Under the pieces are notes generated by a model. That model searched no databases, had not been told where the DNA came from, and saw only the letters and a list, made by a program, of their open reading frames with translations. The translations under genes and the position numbers were made by a program. This document shows positions 37,099-45,062 of a DNA stretch of 64,000 nucleotides, one piece after another. How positions within the stretch are numbered: the first letter of the stretch is position 1; every line of letters begins with the position of its first letter. This DNA comes from Trinickia dabaoshanensis (GTDB lineage Bacteria > Pseudomonadota > Gammaproteobacteria > Burkholderiales > Burkholderiaceae), in contig NZ_PNYA01000031.1 of assembly GCF_002879885.1 (NCBI RefSeq), positions 25,238 through 89,237 of the forward strand, in the 5' to 3' direction.

Positions 37099-37902
37099 AT
37101 GGATTTGGAATTGCGAGGCCAGACGGCATTCATCACGGGGGGCAGCATGGGCATCGGCAAGGCCATTGCCGAGCAACTGGCCGGTGAAGGCGTGAATGTC
37201 GTGTTGGCTGCACGGCGCATGCACCACCTCGAAGAGGCCGCGGCCGAGATCCGCTCGCGCTTGCCGGCCGGTTCGGGAGAAATCGCTTGCGTGTCGGTCG
37301 ACACCTCAAGCACTGCCTCGGTGGAGGCTGGCGTCGATCAGGCGGCGAAGCGCTTCGGTCGCATCGATATCTTGATCAACGGCGCGGCGCACCCGGGCGG
37401 CCTCGTCCGTTCCGAACTCGAAGATGCCGACGCGGACGGCCTCTTGAAAGACATCGATATCAAGGTCGTGGGCTACTTCCGCTGCGCGAAGGCGGTCGCG
37501 CCGATCATGAAGCGCCAGCGGTACGGACGCATCCTCAACATCGGCGGGCTGACGGGGCGCGGGAGCAAGCAGTTGTCGGGCATGCGCAACGTGGCGATCG
37601 TCCACATGACGAAGGTGCTGTCGGATCAGTTAGGCCCTTTCAATATCACCGTCAACACGATTCACCCGGGCGTCGTCGAAACACCGCACATCCATGAGCT
37701 CTACGAAAAGGAAGCCGCCAAGCAGGGACTGACGGCCGAGCAAGTCGAGCAGAACTACATCAAGGTCACGCCCATTCGCCGCGTGCTCCAGCCCGAGGAA
37801 ATGGCTTGGATCGCCACGTTCATGGCCTCGCCTAGGGCCGCGGCGATCACGGGAGAGTCGATCGGCGCCGATGGCGGGATCTCGCGAGGCATTTTTCTGT
37901 AA
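37099..37902 (+). CDS. SDR-fold oxidoreductase with altered catalytic residues
   Basis: 267 residues. The Rossmann loop TGGSMGIGKAIAEQL and the NGAAHPGG segment show the classical SDR fold. At the active site, however, the usual Ser strand reads LNIGGLTGRG and the YxxxK position reads RNVAIVHMTK, so Ser is Gly and Tyr is Val while Lys remains. This may be a non-canonical SDR subgroup, a binding protein, or an enzyme using other residues. The start ATG follows GGAGCG and lies 14 bases after the ALDH stop; it is the third gene of the operon. Confidence 0.88.
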   Translation: MDLELRGQTAFITGGSMGIGKAIAEQLAGEGVNVVLAARRMHHLEEAAAEIRSRLPAGSGEIACVSVDTSSTASVEAGVDQAAKRFGRIDILINGAAHPGGLVRSELEDADADGLLKDIDIKVVGYFRCAKAVAPIMKRQRYGRILNIGGLTGRGSKQLSGMRNVAIVHMTKVLSDQLGPFNITVNTIHPGVVETPHIHELYEKEAAKQGLTAEQVEQNYIKVTPIRRVLQPEEMAWIATFMASPRAAAITGESIGADGGISRGIFL

Positions 37903-37915
37903 AGAGGAGCAGCTA

Positions 37916-38932
37916 GTGAACAAAACCATTCTGGTCGCAACCGCCGGCCAGGGAATCCTGCGGAGCTCCGATAACGGGAAGTCGTGGAAACGGCTCGACC
38001 TGGATCAGGACATCGAATTCGACGGCGTGGTGCGCAGCCTGGCGGTGCATCCGGCCAACCCCTCCGTGGTGTTCGCCGGCGCCGATGTCGGCCTGTGCAA
38101 GAGCACGGATGGGGGCGTCAATTGGAAGCGTATCGATTCGATCCTGAACGGCCAGACGGTGTGGTCGATCTGTTTCGATCCGAGCAATCCCAACCATATG
38201 CTCTGCGGCACGGGCGCCCCCTCGCGCGCCGGCTTCTTTCGCTCCACCGACGGCGGCGAGAGCTGGACGAAGCTCCCGCCGGAAATTCCCGAGCGGTGCG
38301 CCGGCGTGAGCAAGCCTCGCGTGCTGACGTGCGCGATCGATCCGTCGAATTCGAAGCACTTATGGTTCGGCATCGAAGAGGGAGGATTGTTTCGCAGCCG
38401 GGACGCGGGCGAAACCTGGGAGCGGATCGACGGCGAGCGAGGCGGAGTGGCCAACTCCGATATCCATTGCGTCACCTTCATTCCCGGGCCGCCGCAAACC
38501 TTGCTCGTCGTCGTGGTGAATGCGATTTATGTCTCCAAGGACGACGGTAAAACCTGGAAGGGTTTCAACGCAAAACTCGAATGGACGCTGCGTTATGCGC
38601 GCACCGTGCGGGTCCGGCCAGGCACCAACGAAGCGTTCCTCGTGATCGGCGATTCCACGCCCGGTCATACGAGCAAGGTGCTCAAGTCGACGGATCTCGG
38701 CGAAACGTGGGCCGAAGTGCCTTTGATTCAATCGCCCAACTCGGCGTTTTGGGCCGTCGGCGTACACGAAGCGGATCCGCTTCTCATGTTCGCCGGCTCG
38801 AAATACGGCCACTTGTTCAGGACCGAGGATGGCGGGCAGACCTGGTTCAAGGAATGGCGCGAGTTCAGCGAAATCACCGATGTCGCGTGGACGCCGGTAC
38901 TCACCGTAGATAACCCTCCTCAACATCATTGA
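37916..38932 (+). CDS. Asp-box (BNR) repeat beta-propeller protein, cytosolic
   Basis: The GTG start is preceded by AGAGGAG; a longer frame runs into the SDR gene. 338 residues, no signal peptide. Seven Asp boxes are seen: SSDNGKSW, STDGGVNW, STDGGESW, SRDAGETW, SKDDGKTW, STDLGETW and TEDGGQTW. This predicts a sialidase/YCF48-type propeller. Such proteins are usually secreted glycosidases or assembly factors, so a cytosolic one inside a catabolic operon is odd. It is called a glycosyl hydrolase in many genomes, but no catalytic set can be named. The island holds a second, exported propeller at 26893. Confidence 0.82.
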   Translation: MNKTILVATAGQGILRSSDNGKSWKRLDLDQDIEFDGVVRSLAVHPANPSVVFAGADVGLCKSTDGGVNWKRIDSILNGQTVWSICFDPSNPNHMLCGTGAPSRAGFFRSTDGGESWTKLPPEIPERCAGVSKPRVLTCAIDPSNSKHLWFGIEEGGLFRSRDAGETWERIDGERGGVANSDIHCVTFIPGPPQTLLVVVVNAIYVSKDDGKTWKGFNAKLEWTLRYARTVRVRPGTNEAFLVIGDSTPGHTSKVLKSTDLGETWAEVPLIQSPNSAFWAVGVHEADPLLMFAGSKYGHLFRTEDGGQTWFKEWREFSEITDVAWTPVLTVDNPPQHH

Positions 38933-38940
38933 GGCCTTAC

Positions 38941-39399
38941 ATGGAAAAACCCAACGTCAAACGCACGCACATTGCGCTTTACGTTCGCGATCCGATCGCA
39001 TCCGGTAAGTGGTACGAAGAAGTGCTCGGCATGGAGGAAACGGCGCGTGGCGAAGAGTGGGTGTTTATGTCTTTCGGCAAGAAGCACCACGACATCGCGC
39101 TGATTCGCACCGACGAATCGAAACCGCCCATCAAGCGTGGCCTGCAGCACTATGGCCTTGAGATCGGCGATGACGTGACCTACTTGCGGCGCTTGTACGG
39201 AATGCTCCTGCGCAAGAACGTGGAGGTCGTGAAGACGACCGACCACAAGATCGGGTACGGGTTGTACTTCAACGATCCGGACGGCAATCGGCTCGAGTTT
39301 TTCTGCGACTTGGTATTCGACGATAGCGAGGGCAAGCGCCTTCTGCACGAGTATCACGCGCCTAGCGATCCGATCGATCTGAAACCTTTATTCGACTAA
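38941..39399 (+). CDS. VOC family protein, extradiol dioxygenase-like
   Basis: 152 residues made of two VOC modules. The three positions that bind metal in type I extradiol dioxygenases are occupied: His10 in RTHIALYVRD, His70 in LQHYGLEIG and Glu119 in GNRLEFFCD. A single-domain ring-cleavage dioxygenase is possible and would fit a flavin hydroxylase and a MhpC-like hydrolase in the same operon. A glyoxalase-like or isomerase role is the alternative. It starts 8 bases after the Asp-box gene stop. Confidence 0.85.
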   Translation: MEKPNVKRTHIALYVRDPIASGKWYEEVLGMEETARGEEWVFMSFGKKHHDIALIRTDESKPPIKRGLQHYGLEIGDDVTYLRRLYGMLLRKNVEVVKTTDHKIGYGLYFNDPDGNRLEFFCDLVFDDSEGKRLLHEYHAPSDPIDLKPLFD

Positions 39400-39412
39400 C
39401 CGGTATCCCGAC

Positions 39413-40018
39413 ATGAAAACGTCTCCCAATTTCGAAAGCTTCCAAGTTCGCAAGTGGTACACCCAAATCGAAGACACGCTCACCAACGAGAGCGGACTTC
39501 ACGCAGACGGCGCTCCGCTGCGCAAAATCGTGATCGCTGCCGCGATTCTCAATCCTTTTGCGGGCCGCAGCGTGCATGACCTGAGCGAAGTCGTGAATGC
39601 GTCGCCCGCGCTGGGCCATGAATTCGCCCGCCGCATTCGGCAGTTGCTCGGCAATGACAAGGTCGAGAGCTACGGTAAAGCCTGCGTCGTCGGCGCGGAC
39701 GGAGAATACGAGCACGGGAACGCATTCCTCACGAGCGTGTTCGCCGATCCGGTGCGCGATGCGGTGGGCGGCGGCAAGGCGTGGGTGCCGTCTACAGGCA
39801 AGCGCGGCGGCGTCAATACGACGATCGACATCCCGTTGGCGCATAAGGATGCGTTGTACGTGCGCTCGCACTATGACACCGTCTCTGCCCTGTTCGCCGA
39901 CGCACCGAACCGGGACGAAGTCGTCATCGCGTTCGCATTCGCTTCGCGCGGCCGGCTGCATGCCCGGCTCGGCGGCATCAAGGCTTCCGAGATCAAAGGC
40001 CAGGACGGCTTGCATTGA
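39413..40018 (+). CDS. Amino acid synthesis (DUF1185) family protein
   Basis: 201 residues. The family, named from its proximity to amino acid genes, has no proven reaction. Typical segments seen are RKIVIAAAILNPFAG, the VESYGKACVVG strand and the C-terminal FAFASRGRLHARLGG. It is a soluble cytosolic protein. Members are often found in operons with FAD-dependent monooxygenases and alpha/beta hydrolases, as here. The ATG is 13 bases after the VOC gene. Confidence 0.82.
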   Translation: MKTSPNFESFQVRKWYTQIEDTLTNESGLHADGAPLRKIVIAAAILNPFAGRSVHDLSEVVNASPALGHEFARRIRQLLGNDKVESYGKACVVGADGEYEHGNAFLTSVFADPVRDAVGGGKAWVPSTGKRGGVNTTIDIPLAHKDALYVRSHYDTVSALFADAPNRDEVVIAFAFASRGRLHARLGGIKASEIKGQDGLH

Positions 40019-40043
40019 CAGCCTGCGAGAGGGGTGACGCGCG

Positions 40044-40919
40044 ATGAGCGAGTGGCAACCGAGAACGGGCGAATTTCGCAGCGGGGCATTGACGCTGCGA
40101 TATGTCGAATGGGGTCCGCAGGACGGGCCTCCCCTGATTCTGCTGCATGGCCTGCGAAGCTATGCCATGACCTGGGAGCCGACGGCCAGGTTCCTTTCCG
40201 GCGAGTGGCGGCTGATCGCGCTCGATCAGCGTGGACGTGGCGACAGCGATTGGGATCCGGCACGCAACTACTACACCCAGGCTTACGTCGACGACTTGGA
40301 AGCGATGGTGACCCACCTCGGTATCGATACGTTCGTATTGGTGGGCCACTCTCTGGGCGGCACGAATGCATTGGCTTATGCGGCGCGCCATCCGGAGAAT
40401 GTGAGCGCGCTCGTCATAGAGGACATTGGCCCGGGCTCCTCGAGTTCGACCGACGGCGCGAAACGTATCGTGCATGAAATCGAGTCCACGCCTTTGCGGT
40501 TCGACGATTGGGATGCCGCTCGGCGGTTCTGGCGGGGCAAGCGGCCGAATATTTCCGAGCAAGCTTTGAACTCGCGGCTCGAATTCACGCTGAAGCAGAG
40601 CGACGATGGGGCCGTGGTCTGGAAGTACGACGCCGAGGGGATCGGCCGCGCGCGCATCGAGCTCGCGAAGCGGCCTGAATTGGGCGTTGACCTGTGGCCT
40701 ATCGTGGACGGTATCGCCTGCCCAACGCTCGTCGTTCGCGGAGAGTACTCGGACTTCCTATCTAGCGATACCGCACAGGAGATGTGCCGGCGCAATACGC
40801 ACATCACGTGGTGTGAAGTCGCCAATGCGGGGCATTACGTGCATGACGACAACGCCGTCGGCTTCCTGCTCGCCCTCGGCGATTTTCTGGGAAAGCTAAA
40901 AGCCGGGCAGGCCGTGTGA
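40044..40919 (+). CDS. Alpha/beta hydrolase (MhpC-like)
   Basis: 291 residues. The nucleophile elbow LVGHSLGG has Ser103; LLHGLRSYAMTW forms the oxyanion hole; the acid is likely in VRGEYSDFL and the His in NAGHYVHDDN, so the triad is complete. In meta-cleavage pathways such enzymes break C-C bonds of ring-fission products, which would suit the neighbouring VOC and hydroxylase genes; ester hydrolysis is equally possible. GAGGGGTGA precedes the ATG. The stop overlaps the next start as GTGA. Confidence 0.88.
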   Translation: MSEWQPRTGEFRSGALTLRYVEWGPQDGPPLILLHGLRSYAMTWEPTARFLSGEWRLIALDQRGRGDSDWDPARNYYTQAYVDDLEAMVTHLGIDTFVLVGHSLGGTNALAYAARHPENVSALVIEDIGPGSSSSTDGAKRIVHEIESTPLRFDDWDAARRFWRGKRPNISEQALNSRLEFTLKQSDDGAVVWKYDAEGIGRARIELAKRPELGVDLWPIVDGIACPTLVVRGEYSDFLSSDTAQEMCRRNTHITWCEVANAGHYVHDDNAVGFLLALGDFLGKLKAGQAV

Positions 40920-42583
40920 GTTCAGACATCATGGAAAAGATATGTACCAGCGTGGCGATCGTCGGCGCCGGGCCGGTGGGATGCACGATTGCCAACCTGC
41001 TGGGCGTGTACGGCATCGACGCCATTCTGATCGACCGCAGCGAAGACATCCTGCCATATCCGCGCGCGGTGGGCATGGATGACGAAGCGTTGCGCGTCTT
41101 TCAGACGGCCGGCGTCGCCGACGCCTTGCTCGACGACATCATCCAAAACGTTTCATTGAGGATGTTTACGGCGAAAGGCGGGCTCTTTGCCGACATTCGC
41201 CCCGCTACCCGTGAGTTCGGCTGGTATCGACGCAACATCTTCATGCAGCAGCTCGCGGAGGCGACGCTGCGGGAGCATTTGGCTAATTTCCCGCACGTCC
41301 GGATGCGGCTCGGCGCCGAAGTCACATCGCTTCGCCAGGGAGCGAAAAGCGTGACGCTGACGGTAACCGACCGCGACGGCGTCGTGCGCGAGATCGAAGC
41401 GCAATACTGCGTCGCCGCGGATGGCGGCCGCAGCACGCTGCGGGACCTCGTCGGCGTGACGCTGGTGGGCAACACACACCCGATGAAATGGCTCGTCGTG
41501 GACGTGCGCAATGCCGAGTTGGACGCGCCCTACACCGCGCTGCACTGCGACCCACGACGGCCGAACGTATGCATTCATTTGCCCTTCGGTTACCGGCGTT
41601 GGGAATTCATGGTGTTTCCGCATGAAGATGCGGACCGCTTGGTCGAAGAATCGTCCGTCAAATCCTTGCTTGCGCCGTACGTCGACGATGCGGATCGTCT
41701 GGATGTGGTGCGGGCGCGCATCTATACGCATCACTCGCGCGTGGCGAATCGGTTCGTCGTGGGTCGAACGGTGTTTGCCGGCGATGCGGCGCACCTAAGC
41801 CCGCCCTGGATCGGGCAGGGATTGAACATCGGTTTGCGGGATGCTGGCAACCTCGCCTGGAAGCTCGCTGCCGTGGTGAAGGGGCAGATGGATTCGTCGA
41901 TATTGCTCAGCTACGAAGTGGAAAGGCGCAACCACGCGAAGGCAATGATCGATCTTGCTGATACCTTCGGCCGAATCCTGATGCCGACGAACCCCGCTAT
42001 CGCGTTGCTTCGCGACGCGTTTTTCAAATCGTTCGGCTCGCTTCGAGCTGTGCGCGACTATGTGCTGCAGATGAAGTTCAAGCCGATGCCTCGTTATGAC
42101 GGCGGCCTCGTCGTCGAACCGTCGGGCGAGGCGGCCCACACGGCCAATGTGGCCGCTACGGCGATCGGCCGTATGTTCATCCAGCCGGACGTCGAAATCG
42201 GGTGGCGCAAAAAGCTGAAATTGGACGACGTGCTCGGGCCATGGTTCGCGATCGTCGGCTGGCGCACCGATCCCTATGAAGCGCTCGATGAAGACGGGCG
42301 AGCGTTCTGGCGTTCGATGAATGCGACTTTCGTTCGCGTCGAGCGCTCGCGCAGCGGCGTTTCGCGAAACGAGCGGCTCGCCGGGACGGAGCGGACGATT
42401 TGCGTCGAGGATCTCGAAAACGCGCTGGAACCTTGGTTTCAGCAACAAGGACACACCATCGCCGTCATTCGTCCCGATCGGTACGTGGCCGCGCTTGCGG
42501 ACGGCGTCTCGTTTGCGCAAGTCACGCGCGCGTTTGCGGCGAAGGTGGGTTCGACACGCGATGAATTGGAGGCGGTGCTGTGA
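40916..42583 (+). CDS. FAD-dependent aromatic hydroxylase (MhpA-like)
   Basis: 555 residues of a class A flavoprotein monooxygenase. GAGPVG at 17-22 binds the ADP part of FAD, the DG-type motif lies in CVAADGGRSTLRDLVG, and AGDAAHLSPPWIGQGLNIGLRDAGNLAWKL is the strongly conserved flavin/ribityl block. The length and a C-terminal thioredoxin-like part match 3-(3-hydroxyphenyl)propionate hydroxylases. It would add a hydroxyl group to an aromatic ring with NAD(P)H and O2. The GTG start overlaps the previous stop; an ATG 15 bases on is the alternative. Confidence 0.9.
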   Translation: MSSDIMEKICTSVAIVGAGPVGCTIANLLGVYGIDAILIDRSEDILPYPRAVGMDDEALRVFQTAGVADALLDDIIQNVSLRMFTAKGGLFADIRPATREFGWYRRNIFMQQLAEATLREHLANFPHVRMRLGAEVTSLRQGAKSVTLTVTDRDGVVREIEAQYCVAADGGRSTLRDLVGVTLVGNTHPMKWLVVDVRNAELDAPYTALHCDPRRPNVCIHLPFGYRRWEFMVFPHEDADRLVEESSVKSLLAPYVDDADRLDVVRARIYTHHSRVANRFVVGRTVFAGDAAHLSPPWIGQGLNIGLRDAGNLAWKLAAVVKGQMDSSILLSYEVERRNHAKAMIDLADTFGRILMPTNPAIALLRDAFFKSFGSLRAVRDYVLQMKFKPMPRYDGGLVVEPSGEAAHTANVAATAIGRMFIQPDVEIGWRKKLKLDDVLGPWFAIVGWRTDPYEALDEDGRAFWRSMNATFVRVERSRSGVSRNERLAGTERTICVEDLENALEPWFQQQGHTIAVIRPDRYVAALADGVSFAQVTRAFAAKVGSTRDELEAVL

Positions 42584-42897
42584 TACTCGAAGAACGAAGG
42601 TACACCGTGGTACCCGGTGGCGTGCCGCAATACATCGCGCACTATCAGTCGATGGGGCGCGAATCGCAGGAGAAACACCTGGGCCCCATGGTCGGTTGCT
42701 TCCAATCGGAAGTGGGCGAATTGAATCAACTCGTTTTCCTATGGCGCTACGAGAGCATGGCTGATCGCGAGGTGCGCCGCAAAGCGCTGATGGCCGATGC
42801 GCAATTCACGGAGTTTAGACAGCGCGTGCGGGGCCTGCTGGTGCAGCAAAGGAACTGCATTCTCAAAGCGGTTGCGTTTCCGGAGGGCAAGCAGTGA
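42580..42897 (+). CDS. NIPSNAP family protein
   Basis: 105 residues forming one dimeric alpha/beta-barrel unit. EERRYTVVPGGVPQYIAHYQ and the W-R-Y pattern in LVFLWRYESMADRE are typical of bacterial NIPSNAP proteins. The function is unknown; they are frequent partners of catabolic FAD hydroxylases. Start GTG and stop TGA both overlap neighbours by four bases, so translation is tightly coupled to the hydroxylase and the last aldehyde dehydrogenase. Confidence 0.88.
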   Translation: MILEERRYTVVPGGVPQYIAHYQSMGRESQEKHLGPMVGCFQSEVGELNQLVFLWRYESMADREVRRKALMADAQFTEFRQRVRGLLVQQRNCILKAVAFPEGKQ

Positions 42898-44375
42898 GCG
42901 AGACGAATAGAAAAATCGAGCGGGTGTCGCTGAACGATCCCGCTTTGCTGCGCAGTGGAGCCTTCATCGGTGGGCAATGGCGGGCGCCCGACGCGGGCGG
43001 CCTCATCACGGTGACAAATCCGGCCACCGGCGGGATTGTTGGAACGGTGCCGCGGTTCGGCGCGGCGCAGACGCAAGAGGCGCTTGCGCTAGCGGCGGAC
43101 GCGGCGCATGGCTGGCGCCGGACACCGGTCAAAGCGCGCGCAGGCGTGCTGCGCCGCTGGTGCGAACTCATGCTCGAGAACATCGATGACTTGGCCCGGA
43201 TCATGACGGCCGAGCAGGGTAAACCGGTGGCCGAGGCGGTCGGCGAAGTCCGTTACGCAGCTGCCTATTTTGAGTGGTTCGCGGAGGAAGCGAAGCGCAT
43301 CGACGGCAGCGTGATCGCGGGACCGTCGGCGGACAAGCGAATCCTCGTGACGCGCGAGCCGGTAGGCGTTTGCGCGGCGATCACGCCTTGGAATTTTCCG
43401 CTCGCGATGATTACACGAAAGGCGGGCCCGGCCCTGGCGGCGGGCTGCCCGATCGTGGTGAAGCCAGCATCGCAGACGCCGCTGTCCGCGCTGGCGCTCG
43501 CGGCGCTAGCCGAGCGCGCCGGCGTCCCGGCGGGAGTGTTCTCGGTGATCACGGGTTCGGCCGGTGAGGTCGGAACGACGCTCGCGACCAGCCCTCTTGT
43601 TAAGAAGCTCTCGTTTACGGGGTCGACCGAGGTAGGACGCACGCTGATGACGCAGGCCGGCTCGACGCTCAAGAAGGTGTCGATGGAGTTGGGCGGGAAT
43701 GCGCCGTTCATCGTCTTCGACGATGCGGATATCGATGCGGCCGTGGAAGGCGCTATCGCGAGCAAGTTCCGAAACACCGGGCAGACGTGCGTTTGTACGA
43801 ATCGCTTCTACGTTCAGGATGCAGTGTACGACCTATTCGCGCGCCGTCTTTGCGCGGCCGTGGAAAGGCTGAAGGTCGGCGACGGCACCGAGGAGGGCGT
43901 GACGCAGGGGCCGCTGATCGACGAATCTGCCGTCGATAAGGTGATCGAGCATATCGGCGACGCCTTGGAGAACGGCGCACGCCTACTGTGCGGCGGTAAG
44001 CGCCATGCACTCGGCGGGACCTTCTTCGAGCCGACGGTATTGGCGGATGCGACGAGCGCCATGAAGGTCGCGCGCGAGGAGACGTTCGGCCCCGTGGCGG
44101 CGCTATTCCGCTTTACATCGGAGAGCGAGGTGATCGAACTCGCCAACGATACCGAGTATGGGCTGGCCAGCTATGTTTACAGCCGCGATCTGGGCAGGGT
44201 ATTCCGCATGTCGGAGGCGCTGGAATACGGCATGGTCGGCGTCAATACCGGCCTGATTTCCAACGAAATGGCGCCGTTCGGCGGAGTCAAGCAATCCGGC
44301 ATGGGACGAGAAGGTTCGCGGTTCGGCATCGACGACTATACGACGCTGAAATATACGTGCATCGCTGGGCTGTGA
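42894..44375 (+). CDS. NAD(P)-dependent succinate-semialdehyde dehydrogenase-like ALDH
   Basis: 493 residues. It has ITPWNFPLAMITRKAGPALAA, FTGSTEVGRTL, MELGGNAPFIVF and NTGQTCVCTNRFYV, the Cys-x-Cys form typical of GabD-type enzymes. It would oxidise succinate semialdehyde or a related C4-C5 semialdehyde, a common end step of aromatic or amine catabolism. It begins with GTG overlapping the NIPSNAP stop and is the last of ten genes in this operon. Confidence 0.92.
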   Translation: MSETNRKIERVSLNDPALLRSGAFIGGQWRAPDAGGLITVTNPATGGIVGTVPRFGAAQTQEALALAADAAHGWRRTPVKARAGVLRRWCELMLENIDDLARIMTAEQGKPVAEAVGEVRYAAAYFEWFAEEAKRIDGSVIAGPSADKRILVTREPVGVCAAITPWNFPLAMITRKAGPALAAGCPIVVKPASQTPLSALALAALAERAGVPAGVFSVITGSAGEVGTTLATSPLVKKLSFTGSTEVGRTLMTQAGSTLKKVSMELGGNAPFIVFDDADIDAAVEGAIASKFRNTGQTCVCTNRFYVQDAVYDLFARRLCAAVERLKVGDGTEEGVTQGPLIDESAVDKVIEHIGDALENGARLLCGGKRHALGGTFFEPTVLADATSAMKVAREETFGPVAALFRFTSESEVIELANDTEYGLASYVYSRDLGRVFRMSEALEYGMVGVNTGLISNEMAPFGGVKQSGMGREGSRFGIDDYTTLKYTCIAGL

Positions 44376-44450
44376 GCGCGCGGGGATGACGGGCGCGTAT
44401 CAGCGCGGACGGCTATCCCCCAGCCTATCGAGAAGCGCCATGGCGGCCGC

Positions 44451-44705
44451 GCCACCGCAGTACGCGGCTGACTTCGAAGCCGTCGTTGGCGATTGGCGCA
44501 TGTCGTGCAGCAAGCGTAGCGATTTCGTTTCCACGCATGACGTCGAAAACGAAGAACGGGCACGCTACGCGAAGCGTCGGGTATGCGCTGGCGGCCCGGG
44601 CGGAGCCTTCCGCGCCTGCGGGAATGTGAACGCGTAGTCAACAAAGGCAAATACGGCACAAATTCTTGAGTGATCGCTTTGGGTGCGAGTGACGGACCGC
44701 AACGG
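44451..44705. repeat. 255-bp dispersed repeat, copy 2
   Basis: Same length and orientation as 10181-10435, ten mismatches, no gaps. It begins 75 bases after the semialdehyde dehydrogenase stop and ends 15 bases before the AtuA-like small gene stop. On minus the peptide frame seen in copy 1 has a stop codon directly before it, which argues against a complete gene here. Confidence 0.8.
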
Positions 44706-44720
44706 TTCGGCCACGGCCGA

Positions 44721-45062
44721 TTACGCCCTGCAGAACTCGACCATGAGCGGACGATAGGGCTCGCTCACATCTATGTCCAGAAGGGCCGAGCTCATCGATT
44801 TGCCATGGGCGTCGAGCGCGAGCGATCGGGTCACGCCTCCGCCGAGTGCCTGCCCGAGTACGAAGTTGAATGCCCCAAGAAGCGGAAGTTCGTAGCGCAG
44901 CACGTCGCCTTTAACCACATCGGCGAGATGCGCCTTCACGCGCTCGGGCGTCAATACTTCGCGCAAATGCGCGTAATGCGCCGCGTCAAAGCAGATCACG
45001 GAGACGTTGAGCGTATTTCCCTTGTCGCCGGTGCGTCCGTGAGCGAGTTCACGCAGTTTCAT
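44721..45062 (-). CDS. AtuA-associated small protein (AtuA-like ferredoxin-fold domain)
   Basis: 113 residues. The beginning KLRELAHGRTGDKGNTLNVS, shared by the C-terminal domain found with AtuA/DUF1446 proteins, identifies it. In many genomes it is fused to the large AtuA protein, here it is separate and overlaps its 3' end by 14 bases with GGAGGC as ribosome site. Function is unknown; it is presumably a subunit of the same complex acting on an acyl-CoA or terpenoid acid. Confidence 0.85.
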   Translation of the reverse strand: MKLRELAHGRTGDKGNTLNVSVICFDAAHYAHLREVLTPERVKAHLADVVKGDVLRYELPLLGAFNFVLGQALGGGVTRSLALDAHGKSMSSALLDIDVSEPYRPLMVEFCRA

